Below are positions 46,148 through 58,367 of a DNA stretch of 64,000 bases, in pieces. Numbering within the stretch: the stretch's first letter is position 1; each line of letters begins with the position of its first letter. Location of the stretch: assembly GCA_030272155.1 (NCBI GenBank), contig CP126207.1:1426001-1490000 (forward strand), in the 5' to 3' direction. The position numbers were made by a program, and so were the translations under genes. The DNA comes from Tetradesmus obliquus (lineage: Eukaryota > Chlorophyta > Chlorophyceae > Sphaeropleales > Scenedesmaceae). Below the pieces are notes generated by a model. The model made no database searches. It saw only the letters and a list, made by a program, of their open reading frames with translations, and had not been told where the DNA came from.

Positions 46148-48701
46148 CACAATGAGACATTGCATATCAAGCATGGTCAGGCAGGCCACTGCCAGCGAGA
46201 CAGCCACCAGACTGGTAACCAGCAGATGTGGATGCAACCTGTGGCAGCACGCACGCACGCACCAAATAAGGTTTAACTGGTGCATGTCTGACGAGCAGGC
46301 CACTGCTAGCGAGTCCTGCACATTGCCCCCCGCCCCCTGTCCTGCAGACCCAACGCAGCCCAGCAAGAATTTCAATACAGAAAAAAAGTGAATCCTCACC
46401 TGGTGTGCTGCTGCTGCCAGCGGTCCCGCCCTCGCCACCAAACTTGTCGCCGCAGCAAACACCGCCCAAATCGAAATGGTTCGTAGCAGCAGGAAGCCAG
46501 TCGGCGCAAACATAGCTCCCAGCTGGTGCAGATCCAAACCCCTAGAGCTTTAGAAAAGCAATTAAATGCAGCGAAAACCCCAAAACCCTGCCAGCAGATA
46601 CAAAAAAAAGCAGCCGAACTATACCCACCTGGTGTGCTGCAGCCGCCAGCGTACCTGCCTTTGTCACCAAACTTGTCGCAGCCGCAAACACCGCCGAAAT
46701 CAAAATGGTCCGCAGCAGCAGGAACCCGGTGGGCGCAAACATCGCTCCAAGCTGGTGCAGATCCAAACCACTAAAGCTCAGGCACAAGTAAACACAGGCC
46801 CCATAAACCCCAAACCCTGCCAGCAGACACAGGCAAAACCCCAGCCAACCCAAACCCACCTGGTGTGCTGCTGCTGCCAGCGGTCCCGCCCTTGCCACTA
46901 AACTTGTCGCCGCAGCAAACACCGCCGACATCGAAATGGTGCGCAGCAGCAGGAAGCCATTTGGCGCAAACATAGCTCCCAGCTGGTGCTATTCAAACCC
47001 CTAAATATTTGCATTCAAACAAAGCAGCCCAAAACCTCGTCAGACAAGCTAAAAGAAAACCCCAGCATACCCAAACCCACCTGGTGTGCCGCTGCCGCCA
47101 GCGGCCCCGCCCTCGCCACCAAACTTGTCGCAGCAGCAAATACCGCCGAAATCGAAATGGTCCGCAGCAGCAGGAACCCGGTGGGCGCAAACATCGCTCC
47201 AAGCTGGGGCAGATCCAAACCCCTAAAGCTCAGGTGATAGCGCCGCTGCAGCACCAGCAGCAGCGCTGCTAGGGGCACGATCTGAGCTAGGGTTGTAGCC
47301 AGCGCTGAACCCCGGACCCCGAGGTTTAAGGGTTTGAAGATGAAGGGTGGCTCGAGGGCGATGTTTAGGGCGTTGCAGGCCAGGGTTGCGTAGAACGGGG
47401 TTTTGGCGTCCTGCAGGCCTCGGAACACGCCCTGCAGGCAGGGTTTTGTGGGAACAAGGGGCAGGGTTTGAGAAAAAACCGTGGGGTTTAAGGACAACAG
47501 AGTAAAAGTGCGACAATATACAGGCAACATCGGCAGGAGCATGGTTGGAAGGGTGAGATCCAAGTGCGCTTGGAGTCCTGGTCTGGGTAGTACATGCAGA
47601 TGCAGGTCAAGGTTGGTGCAGTGGTTCAGTGCGCCATTTTGATTTCGTTAATTTGAATCAACAACAGCAGCAATACAAGCATACAAAGCCAGCAAACAGC
47701 TAGCATCGGTTGTTTACTGCTTGTCAAGGAATGCATACCTGCATCATCATCAGCAGCAGCATGAAGGGTGCTGCCAGTCCCCTGAGCAGCAGGATGTACA
47801 TGTGAAGCAAGCGATGCAAAGCATACATCCGACTTGCTATATACCGTTTGCACTACACTCTCTCATTCTATTACAATCCCTGATGTGTATCGCACCTGCA
47901 TCACCAGCAGCAGCACCGTCACCGGTGCCGCCAGTCCCCTGAGCAGCAGGATGTACATGCGAAGCAAGCGATGCAAAGCATACATCCTACTTGCTGTGTT
48001 TCTGACAATATCATTCCATTGTCGTTTGTGAGGTGCATCGCACCTGCATCCCCAGCAGCAGTACCGTGACGGGTGCTGCCAGTCCCCTCAGCAGCAGGCT
48101 TTTGTGTAAAGCAAGCAAACCAAAAACACGACCAAAAATACACACCTGCATGACCAGCAGCAGCACTGTCACAGGTGCTGCCAGTCCCCTGAGCAGCAGG
48201 AACTGCCGTGTGGGTGTGAACATGCCGCTGCCTGGCTTAGCCCCCCACAGCTGTACCAGGCTGTTGCAGTTGCCGGCAAGCAGCACCACCTGGCAGCAGC
48301 AGCAGCGGCAGCAGCAGCAGCAGCAGCAGCAGAAGCAAAAGAAGAACGCAATCAAGGCAAGTGCAGCTGCACCAGGCTGTTGCAGTTGCCGGCTAGCAGC
48401 ACGACCTGGCAGCAGCAGCAGCAGCAGCGGCGGCGGCAGCAGCAGCAGTTTGGCACTGAGAAATAGGTGGGAACTGCCGTGTGGGTGTGAACATGCCGCT
48501 GCCTGGCTTGGCGGCCCACAGCTGCACCAGCGAGTTGCAATTGCCAGCAAGCATCACCACCTGCAGCGGCAGCAGCAGCAGCAGCAGCAGTTTGGCAGTT
48601 AGAATTGGGTGGAAATTGCCGTGTGGGTGTGAACATGCCGCTGCCTGGCTTTGCTCCCCACAGCTGCACCAGGCTGTTGCAATTGCCAGCAAGCAGCACC
48701 A

Positions 48702-48739
<38 letters not shown>

Positions 48740-51700
48740 CAGTTTGGCAGTCAGGAATAGGTGGGAACTGCCATGTGGGTGTGAACATGCCGCTGCCAGG
48801 CTTGGCCCCCCACAGCTGCACCAGGCTTTTGCAATTGCCAGCAAGCAGCACCACCTGGCAGCAGCAGCAGCAGCAGCAGTTTGGCGGTTAGAAACAGGTG
48901 GATATTGCCGTGTGGGTGTGAACATGCCGCTGCCAGGCTTGGCCCCCCACAGCTGCACAAGCGCGTTGCAGTTGCCAGCTAGCAGCACCACCTGGCAGCA
49001 GCAGCAGTATTGGCAGCAGCAGCGGTGGCAGCAGCAGCAGCAGCAGTGGCAGCAGCAGCAGTTTGGCGCTGAGAAATAAGTGGAAACTGCCGTGTGGGTG
49101 TGAACATGCCGCTGCCAGGCTTGGCCCCCCACAGCTGCACCAGCGAGTTGCAGTTGCCGGCAAGCAGCACCACCTGGCAGCAGCAGCAGCAACAGCAGTC
49201 ACAGAATAGCCTGCATCATCCTCGCTCCGCCAAAGCTGTTATGGCAACAGCTGCAACAATGCGTGTGGGGTGCACACCTGGAGCCTCGAAACGAGAAAGT
49301 GACAGCGCAAGCAGATACAGCCGCATGATAGTTGTCCTTAACAGATCCAATGTGAAAGCAACACGCCCCAACTCCACCAGCGAATACGACAGCGCCAGGG
49401 TGATGACAGCAGACACAGCAGCGTACCTATGTCCCAACAGGCCCAACATGTATTTTACCTTACCCTTGCTCCTCACGTCTACTCACCTCTACTAAAGAAA
49501 AGGACAGCGCCAGGATGATGGCAGCAGACACAGCAGCAGACAGCCGCACGTGCTTGCTGCTGCCCTTCTCTCTACTGCTGCTGCTGCTGCTCCCCTGCAG
49601 CAGTGGCTGCTTCAAGTCTACTGCTGCTCCTGCTGCCTCTTCTTCTTCTTCTTCTGCTGCTGCTGCTGCTGCATTGGATGCCTGATCAACAGCTGCTTCG
49701 CTTTCTCCTGCTGCTGCTGCTGCTGCTGCCTGGTGTTGCTGCTGCTTGTCTTCACGTTCTCCCTCTGCTGAAGCTGCTGCCACGGCACTGGTGGTGACTG
49801 CCAGCAGCGGCGCGTTGAACAGGCGTGTGATGCTGCTGAATATGTTGATGGCCATGCCGACACCTGCAAATCAAATCAAATGAGCAGGTGTGCGTGATTT
49901 GAATGCAGGCTTGGAAGAACAAGCAAGCGGCACATTGAAATACATGCGTGATGCTTCTGAGCAGTGGTGGTGACAGCCGGCAGCGGCGCGTTGAAGAGGG
50001 GTGTGATGCTGCTGCTGCTGTCCACCAGCGAGGCCAGAGGGCCAGCAGCGAGCTACAAGCACAAAAAAAACATTGCTTTCCACATACCTGCTAGCTGTGC
50101 CGCTCCCAGGTGCCCCACAAAAGCAGTGTCCACCAGCGAGGCCAGAGGGTCAGCAGCCAGCCATAAATACAACAAAAAAAAACCTCAAAACAAACAACAC
50201 CCCCATTCCACATACCTGCAAGCTGTGCTGCTCCCAGGTGCCCCACAAAAGCAGTGTCCACCAGAGAAGCCAGAGGGCCAGCAGGCCAACCATTAAAACA
50301 ACACAATAACACAATAACAAATAACACCCATCACACTTACCTGCAAGCTGTGCTGCTCCCAGGTGCCCCACAAAAGCAGTGTCCACTAGCGAGGCCAGAG
50401 GGTCAGCAGCAAGCGTGGCCAGCATCTGCAGGCAGCAGCAAACAATGCAGAACCAAACTAATCAACAAAATGTAAAGGTGAGTGTGCTTGACAAAAGGTA
50501 CTAATCATGTTGCAAGGGAGTCAGTGTCCACCAGGGAGGCCAGAGGGTCAGCAGCAAGCGTGGCTAGCATCTGCACACAACACAGAAAACAGCAGAGCAG
50601 AAACAGCGTCTGAAATGTGTAGAAGAAGTGCTTTTGAAAAACACCTTGTTTGTGCACATGAGGAAGTGTCCACTAGCGAGGCCAGAGGGTCAGCAGCAAG
50701 CGTGGCCAGCATCTGCAGCCACAGGAGAACGGCATAGGTTCAGACATGCGAAACAACGTCAATAACGGATACTTCATTATGAATAACAGATGATCTATGA
50801 AGTGGCTGCTAGCGAGGGCAGGGTCGGCAGCTAGCAAGAGTGGCCAGCATCTGCAGGCTATGCTTGGGTTGCTTGAATACTACTAGCAGCAAACAGCGGC
50901 TGGTTCAAAGTGACAAAATGATGTCTGACCCAATGACAGTGTTGCTATAACAGCAGGCGCGGCGATGTAACCAGCACTTGCAGGGCAGCAGCGCAGGTAC
51001 GGCAGGTAAGCAATAAGAGCAGCATAGCACAACCTGCTTGCTGGCAATGCATGTGCTGCTGCCCTATGGGTACACTGCGACGTTACATGTACACATTACA
51101 TGTTGGACATGCTAACATGCTGCTGCCTGCTGGACTTGCAGTAACTCTGCGCCTACACACTGTGACATTACATGTACACATATCATGTTGGACATGCGAA
51201 CATGCTAAACCCTAACATGCTAACATGCTAACATGCTGCTGCCTGCTGGACTTGCAGGAACTCTGTGCCTAGCAACTCACCGGAAGAGCAAAGCCGATCA
51301 CTTCCCGCCATGCAGGCTGCTGCTGCTGAGGAGGCGGCTGGCTGCTGCTGCTGCTGCTGTTGCTGCTGCTCTGTCCGTCTTCATCACTTCTGACATGGAT
51401 CTGCACTTGATCCTGCTGCTGCTGCTGCTGGTCAGCCGCACTTGCTCTGCTGCCAGCCTGGCAGTGCTCGCTCCCACTGCTGCTGCTGCTGCAGCTGCAG
51501 CTGCTGCTGCTTCTCTGCAACCTTGAAGCGCCGCCGCCGCCACATGCTGCTGCTGCTGCCGCCTCATTGTCAGCGGCATGAGCAGTTGCTTTTGCTGCAA
51601 GCGGTAGCGACGGCTGCAACTGCCACACAGCTTCATCATGGGGCGAGGTAGCGCCAACAGTGGGAGGGTTCTGCGGGCCTCCTAAACCCTGGCTGTGGTT

Positions 51701-51806
51701 CAAGCCAGGCAGGGCTGAGCCCTGCTGCTGTTGCTGCCAATGCTGCCACTGCTGCTGCAGGATGTGGCTGCTGCTGTTTGTGGTTGGGCCGTCTTCAGGC
51801 AGCGAC
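43123..51806 (-). CDS. MATE (multidrug and toxin extrusion) family transporter
   Basis: Inferred exons: 51806-51281 (incoming phase 2, so an earlier exon with the start is missing), 50425-50341, 49863-49487, 48289-48146, 47431-47081, 45979-45866, 45177-44441 and 43882-43123. All seven junctions agree in phase. MATE carriers export organic substrates using an H+ or Na+ gradient through twelve helices. Family motifs: WREVIGFALP before helix 1, PLASLVDTAFVGHLGAAQLA, INIFSSITRLFNAPLLAVTT, GVFRGLQDAKTPFYATLACN, NIALEPPFIF, AFQIWMATSLLADSLAVACQ, QPLNALAFVSDGVLYGAGGF. This arrangement resembles the plant DTX/FRD3/EDS5 branch, whose members transport citrate or salicylate-type compounds; substrate here is unknown. 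The N-terminus, the loop after helix 2, the last loop and a C-terminal tail of about 250 residues are Ser/Gln/Ala-rich and much longer than usual. Confidence 0.86.
44163..44385 (-). repeat. Copies of the MATE exon-7 3' end
   Basis: Two copies of the last part of exon 7 (WAGMIMLMFMRAATILLP block) lie at about 44163-44225 and 44306-44385, each ending at a donor-like GT. They are downstream of the working end at 44441. Confidence 0.75.
45210..45765 (-). repeat. Four copies of the MATE exon-7 5' end
   Basis: The block VVATAITLALSLGLLLSLVL begins after acceptor-like CAGs near 45311, 45464, 45609 and 45762, in addition to the working exon start at 45177. Spacing is about 133-153 bp. Confidence 0.78.
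46040..46980 (-). repeat. Copies of MATE exons 5 and 6
   Basis: Exon-6 5' copies (WMATSLLADSLAVAC block) lie at about 46040-46109, with decayed ones at 46170-46230 and 46290-46320. Exon-5 3' copies (GAMFAPTGFLLLRTIS to AAAAHQ) end at 46400, 46629 and 46860, about 221-231 bp apart, with the working exon ending at 47081. Confidence 0.76.
47740..49175 (-). repeat. Copies of MATE exon 4 on both sides
   Basis: Six upstream copies of the 5' part (VVLLAGNCNSLVQLWGAKPG block) begin near 48402, 48557, 48699, 48852, 48988 and 49169, separated by CAG runs. Three downstream copies of the 3' part (LRGLAAPVTVLLLVMQ block) lie near 47740-47780, 47896-47945 and 48042-48100. Only the exon at 48289-48146 has both halves. 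Confidence 0.8.
49225..49440 (-). repeat. Copies of the MATE exon-3 3' end
   Basis: A copy of the SAAVSAAIILALSFSLVE block lies at about 49365-49440 and a more decayed one at 49225-49300. The working exon ends at 49487. Confidence 0.6.
50020..50855 (-). repeat. Copies of MATE exon 2
   Basis: Downstream copies (DPLASLVDTAFVGHLGAAQL block) end at about 50093 and 50217, an exact 124-bp period with the working exon at 50341. A shorter fragment lies near 50020-50050. Upstream partial copies lie at about 50525-50578, 50668-50715 and 50800-50855. Confidence 0.78.
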
Positions 51807-54145
51807 CTGCGTATTGAATTGTTGACGGTTCAGTCAGCAGTGCATTGGCCATGAGCTGCCTGATGCAGATGCAAGGGGGGCATGACCACAACCCTAGCTA
51901 GGTATTTGCGGTTTAATCCTATCAAGCTGCTCCTAACTGTTACTTTTATACATTCATTCAAATCATTAGTCAACAGCTGCGTCCAGAAGCAGCACTGCGA
52001 GGCAAGCCATACTGCCCATGCCTGGGCAGCAATGGCTTGCCAGGGTTTTCTCATATACACAGCATCCTGGGGCGCAAAGCTGAAACCAGCTGCGTCAAAG
52101 CAATATATGTCGACAACTGAGATGTATCTGCGAGTGCCGTGCAGGTGCCCCGGCTGCGCATAGGAGAGTGTGTACACACTGCACGACCTCCAACATGCCG
52201 CACATGGCTCATGACAAGAGGCCAGCGTATTCCTGCTTTATCTTTATTATTTGATCGCTAAAGCATGGTCAGTCACCTGGGAGTCACAGTGTGTACTGGT
52301 TGTTGATGATGCCACCCGGTTGCGTGTTGTCTCCGCTGCCCATCAGTAGGCATTCCTTTTGAAGTGTCCAGTTTGGTTCTTTGTGCGCGGGCAAAGGTAG
52401 AATTGCTGCCTGTGTGCGCTTGATCGCTCAACCAACTTGCCGGCACTTCTCGAGGCCTTGATTGTTAGTGCGCAATCGCTGTTCGAAAAAGAGAGAGACC
52501 AAGAAGGTTAGCATGGTCCGAAGTAGGGCCCAGTCAGGCTCGCAGCGGCTGCAAGGGAGCGGGCCAAATTGCAACAAGGCATCCGAAGGGAATCATGGCA
52601 TCCATTGCGTGCCACCTGCGAAAAGTGTGATGATTTTTTCAGTTTAAAGGTCCACAACGATCACATTTTTTCGCTGCGATAGGGCTTCGTGCTTTACGTG
52701 ACGCCGCGGTTACTGATGCGAAGGTCAAAGCAACCTGCACGCATGTGGGTCATGTGCGCATTGTGCGGTACCGAGCCATTGCTGGATATTAAGCTGCTGG
52801 ATATCATTGCCCACAAACACACTAACCCTGCCACAGCAGTGCTCTGGCTGCTCTTCTGGCATCCCTTGGGGCCTGCACTGCGCTCCGCGACTGCCGCAGC
52901 GCACCTGCCACTGGCCTGCAGGCCTGACCCATGCCATGGGGAGTCAGCCTGCCACTGCTGTTGACAGTGTAATTGAACTTTGCAATAGGTCTACATGTAT
53001 TGAAGGTAGCGTAGCGGTACCTACCGATACATCAGACTAATTCCTACCGATACATCAGACTTATAAGTTGAACTCCTGGTCCAACCGCCCGTGGCTGGGC
53101 CTAAAAAGCTTGCGACTATGGCCCGTGGCTCGGGATACAAAGCAACTGGAAAATTGACGGACTTGCGCGGGTGGTTTCGATCGCCCAAACAACGAAGGAA
53201 AGACTGGGTACAATTACTACCACTATGGCCAAGCCTGATCCACAAACCATCCTCAAGTCGTCCACAGCGCCTGACTGGTGCATCCACAGCATGCTGCTGT
53301 GGATGACTGTTCAGTGGCTGCTCACAGAACCTGTAACTGATGCCGTAGATGAGTTTTTATGTGCATGCTATGGTTATACAAGGACAGCACACCTGTGCAG
53401 CAGCAACAGTTGTGCTGCAGAAGCCCCCCAGATGTCAGGTGCAGGTGCAGGCCTGGCAGGACACATGCACGGTGAAGGCATACTATGCTAGTTTCCCATA
53501 ATTATTTTTTGTTTAGCTGTGGTTGTTGTACTACTGCAGTTCCCTTGCATCCCTGCAGGACTGGGCTGAAGCACTTGGTGTGCCGATGGCACATCTCGCT
53601 GCCAGCACAAAATGGATAGCCATTGAAATTGTACGTTCTAATCAAACGGTTTGATAGAAGGAGCGCGCCCGACAGCATTGGTCGCGCTCCTAACAACTGT
53701 TCAAACATCTGGGTTTGGTACTGACAGCCCAGCCTGGTGCGGAGCACCCCATGGCTGATGCAAGCTCACTGACAAATGGAATCGAAGCTGTGACTCCAAT
53801 GGACGTGCTTTCAACTGCGCCTGATTAACGCCTGCGTATACAGCATCGTGAGCCAATGCAGCGTACCTGCCGGGCTGCTTTCACAAGCGAACGATGACGA
53901 CATCTTCCAAATTTTACATCGAAGCGACTGCATTGAACACAACAGGCGCACTGCAAGTGACCAGCTCAGGATCCGCCAGATCATCAGTGCTGCTGCCAAC
54001 AGCAACCATGGCTGTTGTGATTGATCCTGGGCCGATCACTGTCGTGCGCCTGCTTCATTCGTTACTAAATCCACATACTCAATGGTGCTGGCAGCGCTAC
54101 TGCAGCGTCGACCACACTAGTGCCAGTTGATGCAGCAGGAGTTGC

Positions 54146-54180
<35 letters not shown>

Positions 54181-55970
54181 CATGCACAACATACATGCAC
54201 GCCAAGGGACACATGTGCAGGCGGTAAATCCTGGACGCTGGATCTGCTATTGCACCAAACATACAGCAGCAGACAGCAGGTGAGCAAGCTGTGCAAGCCA
54301 CTAGGCCGGTGGTGACATCAGCAGCTGACCTGAGCACAGCAGCGGACTGCAGTCCATATGCACGCATGTGCATCTTGTCCTGCAGGCAGTCAGCGGTATT
54401 TTTGTGCAATTACGTCGTGCGGCCAACGCTTAGCCCGCAACAGCTTTCTCACGGTAGCGCAAATGAAGCAGTGCTGTGTAGCACACTGAACATGCATCAT
54501 GTCACATGTATGTTGTTGCGCATGCATGGCTTGACAAATCGCATTTGTGAACAATTCAACACAGAACAGTTGGCTTGTGCAAAACACAAGCACATATCTG
54601 TTCACCGTGTCTTGCTCCTGGTGAGTATTGTGCTGCGCTGCGCACAGGCTGCCACGGCTACATTTCCTGAATTGGATGCCATGTAGTGAAGCTGCGCCAT
54701 TAATCTCAAGCAACAAAAGCACACTCAGCGGCTGCAACAGCTTGATACCAGGTGAGAAGATCTGCTCCCAGGTGCACAGCAGAAGCACACGTTCAGCGAC
54801 AGCTACATGACCCCAGAGGCAGTTCACAGCAACGCCAACAGCTGGCAGTGGCTGCAGTAGCATGTGATGGCACTATCGGCTGCAGCGGCTGCCCTGCATG
54901 CGCGCGGCACCACGGTAACACTAGCAGCAGAAGCAGCAGCAGTGCCTGTGATGCATGTTGATGGCTTGGGTCGCACCACCGGGTGCCTGCATGCGTCAAT
55001 GCAGTAGCAGCTGCCGTTTGCACAGCACTCACCACACGTGATGGTCTGCTGCAGGTTCGTCCAGTGCATCGAGCTGTATGCAGGCAAGCAGCCTGCAGCG
55101 CGACGGCTTACTCGCGCACAACAATCTAACTGTCAACAACAGTCTGGAACTTGTCGACAGGTACGTGCAAGGTTGAGCATGCAGGGCGCCATCCAGGGTT
55201 TTGCAGCGCAACACAGATCGGATGCGCGCCTAGTGTCAGATCACCTCCGCAGCAGTAGCAGCGTCAGACTTGCGCCACATGTTGTGTGGGGTCTTGATAT
55301 GCCAGTGCTTCTATGCTGAGAAGCAGCAGCAGCAGCAGCAGCAGCAGCCGGCCACTCCTTCAAGAAGCAGTGCAACTTTGCATGTAAAATGACGAAGTTG
55401 TACGGTTCCTGCATGTGGTCTTGGCAGCAGCAGCGCTGCTGTAGCAGTTGCACGTACAACACAAATTCCTAAACCACTTTGCTGCCTTTGTTGTTGCTGC
55501 TGCTGCTGCTGCTACTGCGACTGCGACTGCGACTGACTTGCCCAGTGCGGTGCAAGCTGTTGTGCAGGTCACCAAGGTGCAAGCTATGTGTGCACGGTTC
55601 AACAGCAGATCAGGGCCTGACACAGCAAGACGGGTTGCTGGAGTGGCAAGCAGCATGCCACTGACTGAGCAGTATCAGACGGAACACAATGGTCCAGGTT
55701 GCATGTGGCACGTCACAGCATGGCGTTGCATTGCAGGGGACATAGCACATATTGCGACATTCTTGTGAGTGTTTGTGTACTTGTGGCCTAGTACCCAAGG
55801 TGCAGCAGGAGCAGCAGTGACTTGGCCTTGCAAGCTTTGTTACCTGCTGCTGCTTCTGCTGCTGCACGCTGTGCTCGCGTACCCGGCGCCAGCGCGACGG
55901 GAAGTTATCGATTATTGTTATATATCAGTATGTAACATGTTTAATCAGTGATTCGAGGCTGGTTTACGCT
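51807..55970. other. No confidently recognised gene
   Basis: The missing first exon of the MATE gene should lie here, but I could not choose one. Open frames occur at 51830-52177 (-), 53171-53491 (+) and 55448-55768 (+), but none shows a family motif. Short CAG runs lie near 54148-54180, 54920-54942 and 55322-55350. Confidence 0.35.
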
Positions 55971-55974
55971 ATCC

Positions 55975-56115
55975 ACATCTTCATCCACAAGTGTGCGAAG
56001 TTCATCCACACGCCGTGTGGACCCAGACGGATGAGGATGGCTTGTGGATGGCCGTAGTCCGCTGTGGATGGCACTATGGATGACCTGATGTGGACGATTT
56101 GTGGATGTGTTGTGG
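55975..56115. repeat. Cluster of TGTGGATG / CATCCACA motifs
   Basis: About ten copies of the octamer TGTGGATG or its complement lie in 140 bp. The left part has CATCCACA orientation, the right part TGTGGATG, so the segment can fold back (for example CATCCACAAG at 55983-55992 against CTTGTGGATG near 56040-56050). It carries no frame of interest. Confidence 0.65.
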
Positions 56116-56221
56116 ATGGGCCTTGACCATAGTGTACTACCCCCCATGAGCGGATTAGCGGCTCGCTGGGCTAGTGCCTGGGGGCGGGTTCAGTCCCGAA
56201 AGTGTATTGTATTGTATTGTG

Positions 56222-56709
56222 GCCCCCGCTATGTCCTTGCACGAGGCAACCTCACAGCCACCTGCTCAATGGGGAGCTGGTCCACCCCGTCTGGAGTGTG
56301 TGGTGAGTGCCGCCGCACCAGCAGCTGCTTGCATGTCACCAAATCGGCCGACTCCGTAAACGCTAGACAACACGCAGTAGTGGAGCATACAGATAATCAT
56401 TTAGGAGTAGGCGGGGTTGTGGTGTAAAGCAACATGTGTTTTGTGTCGTCATTCTTGTGGGTGGTGCTGCTGGTTTGAACCATCTTGACGATGTGCATTT
56501 CCATGTGCTGCATCAACCGATACAGCAACCCTCCAACATCAACATATGCTGGCTTTCAACTGTACTGCTATGCAGCGTTGCTGCCAACACAGCCAGTCTG
56601 TGGCAAGAGGTGCAGGTGCCCCACCAAGGGCGCATGCCTCAACGGCACGCCAAAAGCCAACTGCACCTGGTCGGATGCGGCAGGGCGGTGCTTTGTGACG
56701 CCACCCTGA
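56222..56709 (+). CDS. Candidate small cysteine-rich gene (weak, partial)
   Basis: Two possible exons: about 56222-56302 ends at a GTGAGT donor in phase 1, and 56597-56709 begins after CCAG and stops at 56707-56709. The first contains NLTATCSMGSWSTPSGVC, which resembles the second half of a sushi/CCP module. The second has a dense cysteine pattern (CGKRCRCPTKGAC). The upstream start was not found. A copy of the terminal CFVTPP-stop block lies at about 56758-56789 after GATCCTGATC repeats, the same terminal-exon copying as elsewhere. It is a candidate only. Confidence 0.3.
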
Positions 56710-58367
56710 TCCTGATGCGGCCCGATCTTGATCCTGATCCTGATCTTGATCCTGATGCGTCAGGGAAGTGCTTTGTGACGCCACCCTGATCCTGAAGCCT
56801 GTGTGTTTGGCAGAGCTGTTAGCCAGGCAGCTGCCTGGCATGTCGAGACAAGCGAGTAAGAATGCGACCTGCTCTTTGCCTGCCCAGAGCCAGTAGTTTT
56901 TTTGTAGACAATGACAGGTGGGTGTGGGTGTGGGAACATCACATGTGGCAACTGCATAGTCACCGTTTTCCTCCTGGCTGTGCAATACCAAGATGAGTAT
57001 GCATGCACATGTGATTTCTGGCGTATGTGCAATCACCCCCGTTTGTGTTTAATTGGATTGTTGCCAGCAAGTTGGGTTACCGGACTTCAGTGTCACCAGC
57101 ACCTGTGCGTGCGGTTATTGTGTGGTTGGCATCGGCTCAAAACGGCAGCTCCCAATGCGACATACGCCATGCTCTGTGTGCGTGACAAGAGTTGGCAGTC
57201 GCCTCCTACTGTAGGCACTGTAGTACAGACAATGGTTGAGTGGTGGTGCAAAGAAGATACATGTGCCACTGGCTGGCGGCATTTACCTGGTCATTGTGGG
57301 TCTGTTAATTTGCTGCATAAACGGAATAGGCACGCACCCTCAGTACACACAATGGGTGTGCTTTGCAGGTGCCTTTTGGCCATGGGTGGATCATGAGAGG
57401 GGGAGGGGGTCACAACCACTTCGTGGGTGTGAGCCAACTAGTAGCAGCTAAAGGCTCTATGTGCAGCTCTCCGCTTGTTTTTGAAGCTGGGCCTCGTCTG
57501 CTTCTGCATGTGGGGTTGTCGCGTGGCTGGTTTGCTGGGAATCAGGCTAAGGGTTAGGTTTTTACTGCAAGAGGTTGTTGGGTGGCTGGTGTGCTTGTGC
57601 CTGCACCTCAAGTGCAAAAGGCAGGGAACTGGGCTCCATGCAATCCTGGCCCGGCAGAAGTCTGAGTACGCTGCATGCGCTAAATGTCACAACTACAGTG
57701 CATGCTGGATGCATTAGGCGATGACAATATGGGTGTGGGATCGCTAATCAATGCCTGTGTATGTATGAAGCTGAGGTACTCCGCTATTGTGTGTTGCAAC
57801 GTAACAAGTATAACATGTAGCTCTTAACATATACTGAAGTTGATGCGCTTGCATGCTAGGCTTGTGGCCTAGCCTGATGCCACACTGTAGCACACTACTT
57901 GAGGGTGTAAGCATAGGAATGTGTGTTACAGCATAAGAATGCTTGTTACAGTTGGTGTCAAGCAAGACATTTGCAACTACTTGTGTGCTGCAGCCTATGT
58001 CGTATACTGGGCGGCTGAGCTGTTCCCACATCATTGCACCTGATGTGGTTTAGCCGATGGCGTTGATGCTATGGCTTGATGGGTAACATGATGATGATGA
58101 TGTTTGGCATGCCGTGCATCATGCTTGAACTGCTACGCCTAGTAGTTTTTTAGGGCGATACACTGCAGCATCAGGCCTGCCTGCCTGCGCAGTGCCCGGC
58201 ACTGTCCAGTGGGCCATGTTGTGCGCAGTGTCTGCACTGATTGCGCAGCATGTGCTGACAGGCCTTGAGCAGGACTGTTGTATATACTAGGCTTCTCCTG
58301 TTGAAGCTGACATTTCAGGGCGGACACATGTGAAGTGATGTGGTGTGGTGATTAACAGGACGATTCT
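56710..58367. other. No recognised gene
   Basis: A GATCCTGATC-type repeat lies at 56705-56757. A 161-codon + strand open frame (56911-57396) has many cysteines but no family motif or clear splice context. A short GATGATGAT run is near 58090-58101. Confidence 0.35.

Noticed and set aside
56137-56210. Possible tRNA at a GGGTTCAGTCCCG loop-like stretch
   Set aside because: The acceptor and anticodon stems cannot be formed.
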